Origin: Bacteroidales bacterium
Lineage (GTDB): Bacteria > Bacteroidota > Bacteroidia > Bacteroidales > Muribaculaceae
DNA length: 64,000 bases
Reading direction: 5' to 3'
NCBI GenBank assembly: GCA_015061005.1
Contig: SUXJ01000002.1
Coordinates: 62,001 to 126,000 of the forward strand
This document shows, piece by piece, positions 15,579 to 26,362 of the stretch. The position numbers were made by a program, and so were the translations under genes. Numbering within the stretch: position 1 is the stretch's first letter; each line of letters starts with the position of its first letter. The notes under the pieces were generated by a model that did no database searches, was not told the DNA's origin, and saw only the letters and a program-made list of their open reading frames with translations.

Positions 15579-17070
15579 ATTTTCCGGCAAAAATGAGAAC
15601 TGTATAACCAAGTAGCAAACCTGCCAATCCCATGATTATACCGGTTTTAACCATATCCTTTTGTTTAATCATACCGGTTGCATCTGCAAGGGCATTCGGT
15701 GGGGTGGAAATAGGCAGAAGCATTGCAACTGATGAACCGACGGCAACACCGATGAGCAATGTGCTTACTCCGCCAAAATCTCCAAGGGCTTCCATGTTCT
15801 GTCCGACAACGGCAAGAATCGGAACGAAGAGTGCTGCAGTAGCAGTGTGAGAAATAAAGTTAGCCATGAGATAACAGATAAGACCTGAGCCAATGATAAC
15901 CAATAGCGGGGACCAATCTGCAAACGGAATTGATTCAATTAAATGAGTGGCCAGTCCGGTTTGCTTCATTGCTACTCCAAGCGCAAATGCACCTGCTATC
16001 ATCCATAAGATGCTCCAAGAAATTTCTTCAAGGTCACGTTTTGTAATCACACCGGCAATGGCGAGTACACCTACGGGGAGCATAGCAACAACATTTGCGT
16101 TGACCCCTGTGATTGTATCGGTTAGCCAAAGGCCGATTGTTACAGCAAATGTAACATATACGACATAATTACGCCAGTCTGATTTAATGTGCTTATCGTC
16201 AATTTCCAAAACAATGGTTTTTTGCTTGAAGGGGAACAAGAAACGAAGCACGAACCATGCAATTAACAACAATATGATTGTGAGAGGAGCCATTACCATC
16301 ATCCATTCACCGAAACCTACTGCCATACCTTGCTCTGACAGATATTTAAGAGCGATTGCATTTGGCGGGGTGCCAATGGGAGTTCCCATGCCGCCGATAT
16401 TTGCACCAATGGGAATTGCCAATGCCAAGCCAATTTTGCCTTTACCATCTGCCGGAAGTGCTCGAAGCACGGGAGTGAGGAATGTCAGCATCATAGCTGC
16501 TGTTGCAGTATTTGAAATGAACATTGAGAAGAGTCCGGTTACCAAGAGGAAGCCTAATAGCACGTTTTCGCTTTTAGTGCCGAAGGGTTTAAGAAGCACC
16601 TTTGCCAACTTAACGTCAAGGCCACTCTTTGTAGCTGCAATTGCGATAATGAATCCACCAATAAACAGCATGATTGTCGGATCCGCAAAGCAAGCGAGAA
16701 TTGCTTTGTAGCTCACTAAGTTTTCATACTTTACACCATCAGCTCCGGATTGCAGGAACCACAATCCGCTATCAGATGTGGAAAATAATAGCAGTACGAC
16801 AACCATCAATGACGTGGTCCAAGCCGGTACTGCATCAAACAGCCACATTAGCGCGGCAAAGGCAAAAATTGCAATAACTCGTTGCTCAATAGGGTTTAAG
16901 CCGGGTAATCCATAGACAGATGAAGGGATAAACCATAGCAACAGTGTTAGAATAGCCACGAAAGAAACCTTGAGGAAGCGTTTGCTCAACGGATTCTTTT
17001 TCGCACGATTTTGTTTCTTCCACTCACTATACTGTTCGAGTAGATTGAAACCATAGAAATTTTTAAACAT
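15565..17070 (-). CDS. SLC13/DASS family sodium:anion symporter
   Basis: Inner-membrane transporter of 501 residues with about 11-12 helices; the family imports dicarboxylates, citrate or sulfate with sodium. Both family signatures are present: SNT in SNTATAAMM (186 on) with GTPPNA downstream, and the second-half pair SHTATAA and STPPNA. The N-terminus has a charged cytoplasmic stretch (QYSEWKKQNRAKKNP). It precedes and overlaps the porin gene. Family membership is firm; dicarboxylate is the likeliest substrate for Bacteroidales, but sulfate cannot be excluded. Confidence 0.88.
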   Translation of the reverse strand: MFKNFYGFNLLEQYSEWKKQNRAKKNPLSKRFLKVSFVAILTLLLWFIPSSVYGLPGLNPIEQRVIAIFAFAALMWLFDAVPAWTTSLMVVVLLLFSTSDSGLWFLQSGADGVKYENLVSYKAILACFADPTIMLFIGGFIIAIAATKSGLDVKLAKVLLKPFGTKSENVLLGFLLVTGLFSMFISNTATAAMMLTFLTPVLRALPADGKGKIGLALAIPIGANIGGMGTPIGTPPNAIALKYLSEQGMAVGFGEWMMVMAPLTIILLLIAWFVLRFLFPFKQKTIVLEIDDKHIKSDWRNYVVYVTFAVTIGLWLTDTITGVNANVVAMLPVGVLAIAGVITKRDLEEISWSILWMIAGAFALGVAMKQTGLATHLIESIPFADWSPLLVIIGSGLICYLMANFISHTATAALFVPILAVVGQNMEALGDFGGVSTLLIGVAVGSSVAMLLPISTPPNALADATGMIKQKDMVKTGIIMGLAGLLLGYTVLIFAGKYGIF

Positions 17071-17107
17071 AATGTAAAATTGTGATAATGTTTGCTTATA
17101 TCTGTTG

Positions 17108-17140
17108 CAAAGTTACGAATTTTAATTACAATGCGCCAAA
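17108..17140 (-). promoter_or_regulatory. Bacteroidota-type promoter for the transporter/porin unit
   Basis: Minus strand TTTG (17140-17137), a 21-base spacer, TAACTTTG (17115-17108), 37 bases before the ATG at 17070. Confidence 0.6.
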
Positions 17141-17154
17141 TTTACATTTTACCA

Positions 17155-17185
17155 ATTGATTATTTCTTTTTTTTTCTTACCTTTG
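17155..17185 (+). promoter_or_regulatory. Bacteroidota-type promoter for pyrB
   Basis: ATTG (17155-17158), a 19-base spacer, then TACCTTTG (17178-17185), 36 bases before the pyrB ATG. It is back to back with the promoter of the SLC13 gene. Confidence 0.6.
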
Positions 17186-17221
17186 CACAAAAGTTTTTAA
17201 TGCCCCTTTCTTACAAGTTTT

Positions 17222-18145
17222 ATGCAACGTAAAAACTTAGTTTCGATAGATGACCTCTCCAAGGATGAGATCATGAAGATATTGCGTACAGCTCAGTATT
17301 TTGAGGAAAATCCAAATCAGAAAATTCTCGATGGGAAAATAGTTGCTACGCTTTTCTTTGAACCATCAACACGTACCAGACTTAGTTTTGAAACGGCTGT
17401 TCAGCGATTGGGTGGCAGGATAATAGGATTCTCAGATCCGGCTGCTACTTCAACCTCAAAAGGTGAATCACTGAAAGATACGATTAAAATGGTTAGCAAT
17501 TACGCAGATTTGATTGTGATGCGCCATTATCTTGAAGGAGCAGCTCAGTATGCCACTGAGGTGACTGATATTCCGATTGTAAATGCCGGAGATGGTGCAA
17601 ATCAACATCCTTCGCAGACTCTTTTGGATTTGTATTCAATTTATAAAACTCAAGGAACGCTTGAAAACTTGACGATAACAATGGTAGGAGATTTAAAGTA
17701 TGGAAGGACCGTACATTCGCTACTAATTGCTATGCGACATTTTAACCCGACATTCAGATTTATAGCGTGTCAGGAGCTTCAAATGCCTGAGGTGTATAAA
17801 AAATTCTGTGAAAAAGAGGGTATTTCATACACGGAACATACCGATTTTAATCAAGCAGTGATTGATACGAGTGATATTATTTATATGACTCGAGTACAGA
17901 GAGAGCGGTTTACTGATATCATGGAGTATGAAAAAGTGAAGGATTTATACAGACTCAGAAATTGCATGCTTGATTCTGCGCGTTCTAACTTGAAGATATT
18001 GCATCCGCTTCCTCGAGTAAATGAAATTGATCGAGATGTAGATGATAATCCTATGGCATATTATTTCCAGCAAGCCGGGAATGGACTATATGCACGTCAG
18101 GCCATAATATGTCGTGCACTTGGTGTGACTCTCCCGGTTGAATAA
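17222..18145 (+). CDS. pyrB: Aspartate carbamoyltransferase catalytic subunit
   Basis: Makes carbamoyl-aspartate from carbamoyl phosphate and aspartate, the committed step of pyrimidine synthesis. At 307 residues it has the carbamoyl-phosphate site STRTRLSFE at 49-57, the HPSQTLLD loop, and the aspartate-domain [10 protein letters not shown] segment. It is full length compared with E. coli PyrB. The regulatory subunit gene follows 18 bases later, so the product should be the allosteric PyrB/PyrI holoenzyme. Confidence 0.97.
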   Translation: MQRKNLVSIDDLSKDEIMKILRTAQYFEENPNQKILDGKIVATLFFEPSTRTRLSFETAVQRLGGRIIGFSDPAATSTSKGESLKDTIKMVSNYADLIVMRHYLEGAAQYATEVTDIPIVNAGDGANQHPSQTLLDLYSIYKTQGTLENLTITMVGDLKYGRTVHSLLIAMRHFNPTFRFIACQELQMPEVYKKFCEKEGISYTEHTDFNQAVIDTSDIIYMTRVQRERFTDIMEYEKVKDLYRLRNCMLDSARSNLKILHPLPRVNEIDRDVDDNPMAYYFQQAGNGLYARQAIICRALGVTLPVE

Positions 18146-18163
18146 TACTCTCCATTATTAATT

Positions 18164-18604
18164 ATGAAAACTCAGAAAAAAGAATTAGCAGTTGCTGCAC
18201 TTAAGGCAGGCACGGTAATAGATCATATACCCGCCGATGTGTTGTTCAAGGTGGCTCAGTTACTTGATGTAGAAAATAGTGAGATGCAACTGACTATCGG
18301 AAATAACCTTCCGAGCAAGAGTTTAGGCAAGAAGGGTATTATAAAAGTAGCCGATACTACATTCCCTCAATCAGTTCTAAATCGTATTGCATTGTTGGCT
18401 CCTGAAGCCAATGTCAATATTATTGAGAATTATGAGGTGATAGAGAAGCATAGAGTCGAATTGCCCGATGTGTTGGTGGATGTTGTTAAATGCAATAATC
18501 CAAAGTGCATCAGCAATAATGAGCCGATGAGTACTCGTTTTATAGTAGTTGATCGAAATCCTGTAACTATACGCTGCAGTTATTGCGGCCATATACGCCG
18601 ATGA
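18164..18604 (+). CDS. pyrI: Aspartate carbamoyltransferase regulatory subunit
   Basis: Regulatory chain of 146 residues that binds nucleotide effectors in its N-terminal domain and docks to PyrB through a zinc domain. The four zinc cysteines are visible at 110, 115, 138 and 141 (CNNPKC and CSYC). N-terminal KAGTVIDHIPA matches the allosteric-site opening. The stop overlaps the ATG of the flavin reductase gene (ATGA), which implies coupled translation. Confidence 0.96.
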   Translation: MKTQKKELAVAALKAGTVIDHIPADVLFKVAQLLDVENSEMQLTIGNNLPSKSLGKKGIIKVADTTFPQSVLNRIALLAPEANVNIIENYEVIEKHRVELPDVLVDVVKCNNPKCISNNEPMSTRFIVVDRNPVTIRCSYCGHIRR

Positions 18605-19176
18605 AGCAACAATGGCGTCCCGGGACGATGGTTTATCCGCTGCCGGCCGTATTGGTGAGCTGTGGTGGTTCTGTCGAACAAAGCAATCTTTTTACTGTTG
18701 CTTGGACGGGTACGATATGCTCAGATCCCGCCATGCTTTATATCTCCGTAAGACCGGAACGATTTTCTTATGATTTGATTCGGCAACACATGGAATTTAC
18801 CATTAATCTTACTACTGAATCAATGGCGGTTGCAACTGATAAATGCGGTGTTGTTTCGGGGCGTGAGCATGACAAATGGAAGGAAAACAATTTAACCCCT
18901 ATGCCCGGAATAAAGGTTAAATGTCCTTATGTTGAGGAGTCTCCCCTATCCATAGAATGCCGTGTTAAAAGTGTTCTACCTTTAGGAACTCATCACATGT
19001 TTATTGCTGAAGTAGTAAATGTCCTCGCGGATGAGAAATTTATTGATTCAAAAACCGGAGCGTTTGACTTGGCAGCATCAGGGATAATGGCATATTCTCA
19101 CGGTGGATATTACTCGCTCGGAGAGAAATTAGGTAAATTCGGGTTCTCTGTTCAGAAAAATAAAAGGAAAAATTAA
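18601..19176 (+). CDS. Flavin reductase family (FMN-binding split barrel) protein
   Basis: Flavin-binding protein of 191 residues from the DIM6/NTAB flavin reductase-like group. It has the typical TVAWTGTICSDPAMLYISVRP beta-barrel segment and FTINLTTESM. I chose the ATG at 18601, which overlaps the pyrI stop as ATGA; a frame from 18583 adds six residues and is less likely. It follows pyrB-pyrI and precedes glyA by 27 bases, in a likely operon, but no link to pyrimidine synthesis is known to me. It could act as a flavin reductase or as an FMN-binding oxidoreductase; the partner is unknown. Confidence 0.82.
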   Translation: MKQQWRPGTMVYPLPAVLVSCGGSVEQSNLFTVAWTGTICSDPAMLYISVRPERFSYDLIRQHMEFTINLTTESMAVATDKCGVVSGREHDKWKENNLTPMPGIKVKCPYVEESPLSIECRVKSVLPLGTHHMFIAEVVNVLADEKFIDSKTGAFDLAASGIMAYSHGGYYSLGEKLGKFGFSVQKNKRKN

Positions 19177-19203
19177 ATTAATATTGTAATATACACTTAA
19201 AGT

Positions 19204-20484
19204 ATGAAAAAAGACGTTGAAATTTTCAACATTATCGAACAAGAAAGCATTCGTCAACACAAGGGCATCGAATTAATTGCTTCTGAAAATTTTGTGAGTG
19301 AACAAGTAATGCAAGCAATGGGTTCTTGCCTAACCAATAAATATGCTGAAGGCTATCCGGGTCATAGATATTATGGTGGCTGTGAAGTGGTAGATATGGC
19401 TGAGCAAGTTGCGATTGATCGCGTTTGCAAGCTTTTTGGTGCTGAATATGCCAATGTTCAACCACATTCAGGTGCACAAGCAAATATGGCAGTATTTATG
19501 ACTTGCTTAAATCCCGGTGATAAGTTTTTAGGGCTTAATCTGAGTCATGGCGGACACTTAAGCCATGGCAGCCCCGTTAACTTTAGTGGATTGATGTATC
19601 AAGCGCTTGAGTACAATGTTAAGGCTGAAGACGGGTTGATTGATTACGATCAAATGGAAGAAGTGGCACGTCGAGAACGTCCGAAATTGATTGTTGGTGG
19701 AGCTTCAGCCTATTGTCGCGAATGGGACTATGCCCGTATGCGCAAACTTGCAGATGAAATTGGAGCAATCTTGATGGTTGACATGGCTCACCCTGCCGGT
19801 CTGATTGCTGCAGGAGAGCTGGATAACCCCGTTAAGTATGCTCACATTGTTACGTCAACCACTCATAAAACTTTGCGTGGTCCTCGTGGCGGTTTGATCC
19901 TTATGGGAAAAGACTTTCCGAATCCATGGGGTAAAACAACTCCGAAAGGTGAAGTGAAAATGATGTCGGCTTTGCTGAATAGTGCTGTATTCCCCGGAGC
20001 GCAGGGTGGTCCATTGGAACACGTTATTGCGGCAAAAGCTGTTGCGTTCGGTGAAGCACTTACTCCGGAATTTAAGGAATATGCTCGTCAGGTTCGCAAA
20101 AATGCAAAGGTCATGGCAGATGAATTGGTTAAGCGTGGTTATTCACTTATTTCCGGTGGCACAGATAATCATTGCATACTTATTGACTTGCGTACCAAGT
20201 TCCCGGAATTAACCGGTAAGGTTGCTGAAAAAGTGCTTGTTGATGCAGACATTACGGCTAATAAAAATATGGTGCCTTTTGACTCTCGCTCACCGTTTCA
20301 GACATCGGGTATTAGATTAGGAACAGCTGCGATTACAACTCGCGGTGTTAAGGAGGATATGATGCCAGTAATCGTGGAACTGATTGACAAAGTGCTGAGC
20401 AATGTGGATAATCCGGCTGTGATTTCAGAGGTTCGTGCGAAAGTAAATGAAATGATGTCATCATATCCTATATTTAGTATGTAA
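19204..20484 (+). CDS. glyA: Serine hydroxymethyltransferase
   Basis: PLP enzyme of 426 residues that converts serine and tetrahydrofolate to glycine and methylene-tetrahydrofolate, the main one-carbon source for purine and thymidylate synthesis. It has IELIASENF near the start, [23 protein letters not shown], and the PLP lysine 222 in [13 protein letters not shown]. It is full length. It is co-directional with the pyr genes and the cardiolipin synthase gene downstream (27-base gap). Confidence 0.97.
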   Translation: MKKDVEIFNIIEQESIRQHKGIELIASENFVSEQVMQAMGSCLTNKYAEGYPGHRYYGGCEVVDMAEQVAIDRVCKLFGAEYANVQPHSGAQANMAVFMTCLNPGDKFLGLNLSHGGHLSHGSPVNFSGLMYQALEYNVKAEDGLIDYDQMEEVARRERPKLIVGGASAYCREWDYARMRKLADEIGAILMVDMAHPAGLIAAGELDNPVKYAHIVTSTTHKTLRGPRGGLILMGKDFPNPWGKTTPKGEVKMMSALLNSAVFPGAQGGPLEHVIAAKAVAFGEALTPEFKEYARQVRKNAKVMADELVKRGYSLISGGTDNHCILIDLRTKFPELTGKVAEKVLVDADITANKNMVPFDSRSPFQTSGIRLGTAAITTRGVKEDMMPVIVELIDKVLSNVDNPAVISEVRAKVNEMMSSYPIFSM

Positions 20485-20511
20485 ATCATTGCGTAAAATA
20501 GCGGGCAGATT

Positions 20512-21945
20512 ATGCAACTTTGGGATTATCTCCAACAACCTTGGCTTTATGTTACCCTAACGGCCACATATGCATTATCTGTTATTACAGTTATAGTAGT
20601 AATTGTAGGAGAGAATCGTAATCCTGTCAAATCGTTGGCATGGGTTACGATTCTTTTGCTTTTCCCCGCAGTCGGCCTGATATTATACTTTTTCTTTGGA
20701 AGAAGTATAAAAAACAAGCGCATGATAACGAAGCGGAAGAAGAAGAGGTTGAGAAAAAGTGTTGAACAACCTGAATATACGAAGAATCCCAAAGGTTTGT
20801 CATTAAATGCCGAACGATTATCTACGTTAGCTAATTCATTAACAGATGCTCCGGTATATTCGGGCAATCATGTAGATATATTTAGTGACGGACAATCTAA
20901 ATTTGCAGCGCTAAAGGCCGATTTATTAGCTGCACAAAGGTTTATAAACATTCAATATTATATTTTTGAGAACGATTCTCTCGGAAATGAAATTGCTGAA
21001 ATTCTGAAAGATAAGGTTAAACAGGGAGTAAAAGTACGTGTTATTTATGACCACGTAGGCTCATTCCATGTTAACAGTAATTTCTTTAAGAAATTGAGAA
21101 ACGCCGGCGTTGATGCTTATCCATTTTTCAAGGTAGCAATTGTTCCATTAGCCTCTAAAGTAAATTGGCGCAATCATAGAAAAATGGTTATTATCGATGG
21201 CAAAATTGGATATATTGGTGGCATGAATATTGCCAATCGATATTTGGACGGTGGGAGAAAATTTGAGTCATGGAGAGATTGCCATTTACGCATAATCGGT
21301 CCTGCTGTGGCATCACTTCAATATTCTTTTGCTCGCGACTGGAATTTCATGGGTCGGGAATTATTAGAAGAGACTCCACGCCCGGATGTTGCCGGCTCTT
21401 CAAATATGCAGTGTGTAACGGGTGGACCGATGAATCAGTGGAACAATTTAGCTCAGCTTTTCCTTAAGGCGATTGCGTCCGCGTCGAAACGAGTCTGGAT
21501 TCAAACACCTTATTTCTTGCCACCTGAATACCTGTTAAAGGCTTTACAAAGTGCGGCATTGTCTGGCGTAGACGTTAGAATAATGATACCTAAGCGGTCA
21601 GATGCAAGGATGTTAGGGTTAGCAACTCGGAGCTACTTTACAGAGTGTTTGCGTTCGGGCATTAAATTGTATTTTTATGAAGCCGGAATGCTACACAGCA
21701 AGGTGCTGATCATTGATGATGATATTTCATCAGTTGGTTCTACTAATTTCGATTTCCGTTCTTTCGAACATAATTTTGAGGGAAATATGATAATTTATTC
21801 TGATGACGTTAATCAGAAATTGCGTGATATTTTTCTTGCTGACCAAGAAAAGTCTATGCGTATTCAGACTGACAAATGGAAATTAAGACCCCTTAATCAA
21901 AGAGTCCAAGAGTCAATATGGCGATTAATGTCGCCTATTCTCTGA
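20512..21945 (+). CDS. cls: Cardiolipin synthase (phospholipase D superfamily)
   Basis: Inner-membrane enzyme of 477 residues that joins phosphatidylglycerol molecules to cardiolipin. Two N-terminal transmembrane helices (about 11-32 and 42-62) are followed by a basic stretch and two PLD domains. The HKD motifs are complete: His222 in HRKMVIIDG and His395 in HSKVLIIDD, each followed by G-G/G-S-x-N. Its last 11 bases overlap the convergent lipoprotein gene. The family is firm; other PLD-type phospholipid synthases are possible but less likely. Confidence 0.92.
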   Translation: MQLWDYLQQPWLYVTLTATYALSVITVIVVIVGENRNPVKSLAWVTILLLFPAVGLILYFFFGRSIKNKRMITKRKKKRLRKSVEQPEYTKNPKGLSLNAERLSTLANSLTDAPVYSGNHVDIFSDGQSKFAALKADLLAAQRFINIQYYIFENDSLGNEIAEILKDKVKQGVKVRVIYDHVGSFHVNSNFFKKLRNAGVDAYPFFKVAIVPLASKVNWRNHRKMVIIDGKIGYIGGMNIANRYLDGGRKFESWRDCHLRIIGPAVASLQYSFARDWNFMGRELLEETPRPDVAGSSNMQCVTGGPMNQWNNLAQLFLKAIASASKRVWIQTPYFLPPEYLLKALQSAALSGVDVRIMIPKRSDARMLGLATRSYFTECLRSGIKLYFYEAGMLHSKVLIIDDDISSVGSTNFDFRSFEHNFEGNMIIYSDDVNQKLRDIFLADQEKSMRIQTDKWKLRPLNQRVQESIWRLMSPIL

Positions 21946-22840
21946 ACGTTGAGAGAATTCCGTCAAGGAAATTAAGATATACTCCATTCTCATACGACCA
22001 ATGTTCAATCAGACCATTATATGCCGTAATGCGCTCCACCGAGGCCGGAGTGCCAAGAGATAATCTACACTCTTCCCGCGTCATACCGGTTTTGACCTTC
22101 CCATTGCAAATAGCCAGCCAGTTCTCATCTGAAATATGAGGATATAATTTTCTGGGATCTGATAGCGAAAACAAATTACTGAATATTCGGGAGGTTGAAT
22201 TTCGGCCTTCAATGAGCAGCATAATAGTGTCACCGGAATCAAGAATAACCGAAATGGGATACTCGCTATTTCCTGCAATAATATCACAAACAGATACTTT
22301 ATTGTATCGTTTCCCATTTGAGCCGGCACGCAGAGGCCATAGCTCCCTACCCTTCAAAATCTCTCTCGTCTTGTAAATAACTTCTGCGTCAATAGTGAAT
22401 GGAATCGGCAATCGCTCACTGTTATATACTTTAGATATTGAGATATCAACCTGGTATGTTAGTTGCTGTCCGATACTGTTGTTGAATATGATATTAGTCA
22501 CAGAGTCTCCGGCTATGCTTATTCCTGATGACATTGATTGAAAGTACAATGTGTCACCAGATTGCAGTTGTGCTGCAATATGCGATGGAGAAAGTGCTAA
22601 TTCAATTCGACCATTAGTGATGATAAATTCTTTGCCTACGTTCCATTCTCTTGGTGACCGTGGTAAAGTTGGGATTAGAAGTAATTCTTCTTCTGATAAT
22701 TTATCTAGGGCTTTGTCTGGAGTTGAATATTTAATTTTATCCGTTCCTTCAATTCCCGTGAAGCAACCCGACAGTGACAGGAGCGAGATTAACGCTGCTG
22801 CCACTGCCGGGATTATTCTTAGGTTGTTGAGTTTAGTCAT
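21935..22840 (-). CDS. Lipoprotein with BamE/SmpA-like C-terminal segment
   Basis: Exported lipoprotein of about 301 residues. I start it at the ATG at 22840, which shares one base with the stop of hppA; the ATG at 22855 adds five residues. The signal peptide ends in lipobox Cys26 (SLSGC). The middle is beta-rich with no recognised domain. The last 60 residues contain KTGMTREECRLSLGTPASVERI and an aromatic WSYENGVYLNFLDG, which resembles the SmpA/OmlA (BamE-like) fold. It is translationally close to hppA. Function unknown; an envelope assembly role is only a guess. Confidence 0.65.
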   Translation of the reverse strand: MTKLNNLRIIPAVAAALISLLSLSGCFTGIEGTDKIKYSTPDKALDKLSEEELLLIPTLPRSPREWNVGKEFIITNGRIELALSPSHIAAQLQSGDTLYFQSMSSGISIAGDSVTNIIFNNSIGQQLTYQVDISISKVYNSERLPIPFTIDAEVIYKTREILKGRELWPLRAGSNGKRYNKVSVCDIIAGNSEYPISVILDSGDTIMLLIEGRNSTSRIFSNLFSLSDPRKLYPHISDENWLAICNGKVKTGMTREECRLSLGTPASVERITAYNGLIEHWSYENGVYLNFLDGILSTFRE

Positions 22841-25074
22841 TAGAAGAGGCTCCATGTCACGGTTAAGCCGGCCATAACAATAGCCACCATGCTCATGAGC
22901 TTAATCAAGATATTGAGTGAAGGACCTGATGTGTCCTTAAAGGGGTCGCCCACAGTATCACCGACCACAGTGGCTTTATGAACATCAGAGCCTTTACCGC
23001 CGAAGTTCCCTTCTTCGATATATTTTTTAGCATTGTCCCATGCACCACCTGCGTTACTCATGAATACTGCCAATACAAAACCTGCGCTGAGACCACCGCA
23101 AAGCAAACCGATAACACCGGGCACACCAAATAGTATACCGGTCAATACGGGAACGGCAATCGCAAGCAATGATGGGGTTATCATTTCACGCTGTGCACCT
23201 TTTGTAGATATTTGTACGCAACGGGCATAATCGGGTTCTGCTTCACCTGTGAGTATTCCCTTAATAGAGCGGAATTGACGTCTTACTTCCTCTACCATGT
23301 GAGAAGCAGCGCGCCCCACGGCATTCATAGTAAGTCCGCAGAATACAAAAGCCATCATTGCACCAATGAACATACCGGCAAGTACAACAGGATTCATAAG
23401 GTTGACATCATAATAAATCATAAAGTCTGAGAATGATGCCTCTTGTAGTGCTATATTGATTGGGTTGTCTTCTGTACCTATGTTAATAGTAGTAGAGCCT
23501 ATACGATCAAGTCCGATTCGAATTTCTTCAATATAGCTGGCAAGTAACGCCAAACCGGTCAATGCAGCCGAACCGATAGCAAATCCTTTACCGGTTGCCG
23601 CAGTGGTGTTGCCAAGTGAATCAAGAGCATCAGTGCGTTTGCGTACGTCTTTGCCCAACCCGCTCATCTCAGCATTACCTCCGGCATTATCTGCTATTGG
23701 ACCATAAGCATCAGTGGCGAGAGTAATACCAAGGGTTGAAAGCATACCAACTGCCGCAATGCCGATACCATAGAGCCCCCATGAGATGTTGCTCATATCA
23801 AATCCACTGGCGAAATAATAGCTAAGAATGATGCCAATTACTACTGCAATTACAGGGATTGCTGTTGAAATCATACCGAGACCTACACCGGATATAATTA
23901 CGGTGGCTGGGCCGGTTTGACCGCTTTCTGCTAACTTCTTTGTGGGCTTGTAGGATTGTGAGGTGTAATACTCCGTAGCACGGCCAATTACAATACCAAC
24001 AATAAGACCTACAACAACCGAGAGGGAGATGTATTGCCAATTAGGAATGTTAAGAGCCCATAGGATTAGGAACGTGGCGCCCACAATCAGAATAGAGCTC
24101 AAGTTTGTACCTGAGTTCAGTGAGCCAAGCAAGTCCTTTATGTTGGCGTCTTCTTTAGTTTTAACTCGGAAGATGCCAATAATAGATAATATAATACCAA
24201 CAGCGGCAATCAACATGGGAGCAATTACAGCTTTTAGTTGCAATGATTCTGCTCCTGCAGCGTATGTCGCTCCATCAGCGGCGATGCCTCCGGTTGCAGC
24301 TGCGGCGCCAAGTGCAGCTGTTGCAAGAATTGACCCGCAGTAGCTTTCATAAAGGTCAGCACCCATACCGGCCACGTCGCCTACATTGTCACCAACATTA
24401 TCGGCAATTGTAGCGGGATTGCGAGGGTCATCTTCAGGAATACCAGCTTCCACTTTGCCAACAAGGTCAGCGCCAACATCGGCGGCTTTGGTGTAAATAC
24501 CACCGCCAACGCGTGCAAAGAGTGCTTGTGTAGATGCTCCCATGCCGAAGGTCAACATCGTTGTAGTAATCATTGTGAGTTTGTGAGTCCCCGGCTCATC
24601 TACAAACCAATCAAGCAGAATATACCAAAATGAAATATCAAGCAGTCCAAGGCCAACAACAACCAATCCCATCACAGCGCCGGAGCGGAATGCTATCCTT
24701 AATCCGGAATTAAGTGATTCGCGTGCAGCATTAGCTGTACGCGCAGATGCATAAGTGGCAGTTTTCATGCCAAGGAAGCCGCTTAGTCCGCTGAAGAAAC
24801 CACCGGTGAGGAAGGCAATCGGTACCCATGGATTTTGTAAATCAAATCCATAAGCCATAATTGAAAAAATGATAACGAGACACAAGAATACGATGCTGAC
24901 AATTTTATATTGTTGCTTTAAATATGACATTGCACCCTTGCGAACATGTGAGGCAATTTTTGCCATTAGGGGTGTGCCTTCGGATTCTTTTTTCATCTGT
25001 TTATAAAAGAACGCGGCAAAGCACAGCGCTAACACAGATGAGACAGGCACGAGCCAAAATAAATATTGCTCCAT
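22840..25074 (-). CDS. hppA: Membrane-bound ion-pumping pyrophosphatase
   Basis: Integral inner-membrane pyrophosphatase of 744 residues with about 16 helices that uses PPi hydrolysis to pump H+ and/or Na+. The substrate-binding acidic motifs are present: [23 protein letters not shown] (about 208-230), [20 protein letters not shown], and the late [10 protein letters not shown] and [14 protein letters not shown]. The motif [10 protein letters not shown] has Ala where potassium-independent enzymes have Lys, so this should be the K+-dependent class. Pumped ion (Na+ versus H+) is not decided from sequence. PPi from purA-linked and other biosynthesis would be its fuel. Confidence 0.95.
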   Translation of the reverse strand: MEQYLFWLVPVSSVLALCFAAFFYKQMKKESEGTPLMAKIASHVRKGAMSYLKQQYKIVSIVFLCLVIIFSIMAYGFDLQNPWVPIAFLTGGFFSGLSGFLGMKTATYASARTANAARESLNSGLRIAFRSGAVMGLVVVGLGLLDISFWYILLDWFVDEPGTHKLTMITTTMLTFGMGASTQALFARVGGGIYTKAADVGADLVGKVEAGIPEDDPRNPATIADNVGDNVGDVAGMGADLYESYCGSILATAALGAAAATGGIAADGATYAAGAESLQLKAVIAPMLIAAVGIILSIIGIFRVKTKEDANIKDLLGSLNSGTNLSSILIVGATFLILWALNIPNWQYISLSVVVGLIVGIVIGRATEYYTSQSYKPTKKLAESGQTGPATVIISGVGLGMISTAIPVIAVVIGIILSYYFASGFDMSNISWGLYGIGIAAVGMLSTLGITLATDAYGPIADNAGGNAEMSGLGKDVRKRTDALDSLGNTTAATGKGFAIGSAALTGLALLASYIEEIRIGLDRIGSTTINIGTEDNPINIALQEASFSDFMIYYDVNLMNPVVLAGMFIGAMMAFVFCGLTMNAVGRAASHMVEEVRRQFRSIKGILTGEAEPDYARCVQISTKGAQREMITPSLLAIAVPVLTGILFGVPGVIGLLCGGLSAGFVLAVFMSNAGGAWDNAKKYIEEGNFGGKGSDVHKATVVGDTVGDPFKDTSGPSLNILIKLMSMVAIVMAGLTVTWSLF

Positions 25075-25099
25075 AGTTTTATAAAATAATTATGTATTA

Positions 25100-26344
25100 T
25101 TAATCAGCAAGAGAATGAATAATGAGCCCGGAACGCAATTTAGGTTCAAACCACGTTGTTTTAGGGGGCATAATATTACCGGTGTCAGCGATGTCCATTA
25201 ACTGTTTCATTGACACAGGATATAGTGCCAACGCGGCAACCATCTCACCGGAATCAACTCGGCGTTTCAATTCTTCAAGGCCTCGAATTCCACCAACGAA
25301 ATCTATGCGCTTGGATGTTCGCAAGTCTTTTATGTCCAAAATTTCATCTAAGATCAGATTAGATGAAATGGTTACGTCAAGAACTCCAATGGGGTCGGAA
25401 TCATCATATGTTCCGGTGCGAGCAGTTAATGAATACCAACATCCATCAAGATAAAGCGAGAAATTATGTAAGCTTACAGGGTGATAAATTTCTTTTCCCT
25501 TATTTTCTACAATAAAATTAGCTTCAAGCTTACTGATAAATTCCGATGGAGTAAGACCATTCAAATCCTTTACCACACGATTATAGTCAATTATCTGCAG
25601 ATGCGACTGGGGGAATGCTACAGCAAGGAAATAGTTATATTCCTCGTTTCCGGTATGCGCCGGATTCTGTATTGCCTTTTCATGTCCAACCAACGCTGCT
25701 GCTGCTGACCTATGGTGACCGTCAGCAATATACATTGACGGCATTTTTGCAAATTCTTCTGTGATTGTAGAAATCTGCCCGGCATCTGAAACTACCCAAA
25801 AATGATGACCGAAGCCGTCAGGTGCTGTAAAATCATATTCAGGCGTATTTGATGTAACTTCACGTATCACTTTGTCGAGAACTTCGTTGTCATGAAAGGC
25901 GAAGAAAACGGGCTCAATGTTAGCATTATTTACCCTCACGTGCTTCATACGGTCCTCTTCTTTGTCTTTACGTGTCAACTCATGCTTTTTGATTTTAGCC
26001 GTCATATAATCTTCAACATAAGCACCTATGACTATGCCATATTGAGTGCGACCGTTCATTGTCTGAGCATAAATATAGTAATGCTCATCGGCATCTTGCA
26101 CGAGCCATCCATTTTTCATGAATGTATGAAAGTTGTACACTGCCTTATCGTAAACCTTCGGGTCATGCTCATCAGTCCCGACGGGAAAGTCAATTTCCGG
26201 TTTAATGATATGATAGAGCGACATTGGATTGCCTTCAGCTTCTGCACGTGCTTCGTCAGAGTTGAGAACATCATAAGGACGAGATGCAACTTTGGTAACA
26301 AGGTCTTTCGGCGGACGAATGCCTTTAAATGGTTTTACTTTCAT
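25100..26344 (-). CDS. DUF1015 family protein (SerK/SbnI-like fold)
   Basis: Cytoplasmic protein of 414 residues matching DUF1015. It opens with VKPFKGIRPPKDLVTKVASRPYDVLNSDEARAEAEGNP and carries the conserved IADGHHRSAAA motif near 215-225 and a YNRVVKDLNG segment. Some family members are ADP-dependent free serine kinases (SerK) with a ParB-like core, so a kinase role is plausible but not shown here. It lies 18 bases after purA and 25 bases before hppA on the same strand, so the three are probably co-transcribed. Confidence 0.8.
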   Translation of the reverse strand: MKVKPFKGIRPPKDLVTKVASRPYDVLNSDEARAEAEGNPMSLYHIIKPEIDFPVGTDEHDPKVYDKAVYNFHTFMKNGWLVQDADEHYYIYAQTMNGRTQYGIVIGAYVEDYMTAKIKKHELTRKDKEEDRMKHVRVNNANIEPVFFAFHDNEVLDKVIREVTSNTPEYDFTAPDGFGHHFWVVSDAGQISTITEEFAKMPSMYIADGHHRSAAAALVGHEKAIQNPAHTGNEEYNYFLAVAFPQSHLQIIDYNRVVKDLNGLTPSEFISKLEANFIVENKGKEIYHPVSLHNFSLYLDGCWYSLTARTGTYDDSDPIGVLDVTISSNLILDEILDIKDLRTSKRIDFVGGIRGLEELKRRVDSGEMVAALALYPVSMKQLMDIADTGNIMPPKTTWFEPKLRSGLIIHSLAD

Positions 26345-26362
26345 GATATTATGTTTTGTAAA

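Noticed and set aside
16187-16711. Plus-strand frame of 174 residues opposite the SLC13 transporter
   Set aside because: It is the complement of membrane-helix codons, with no start context or recognisable domain.
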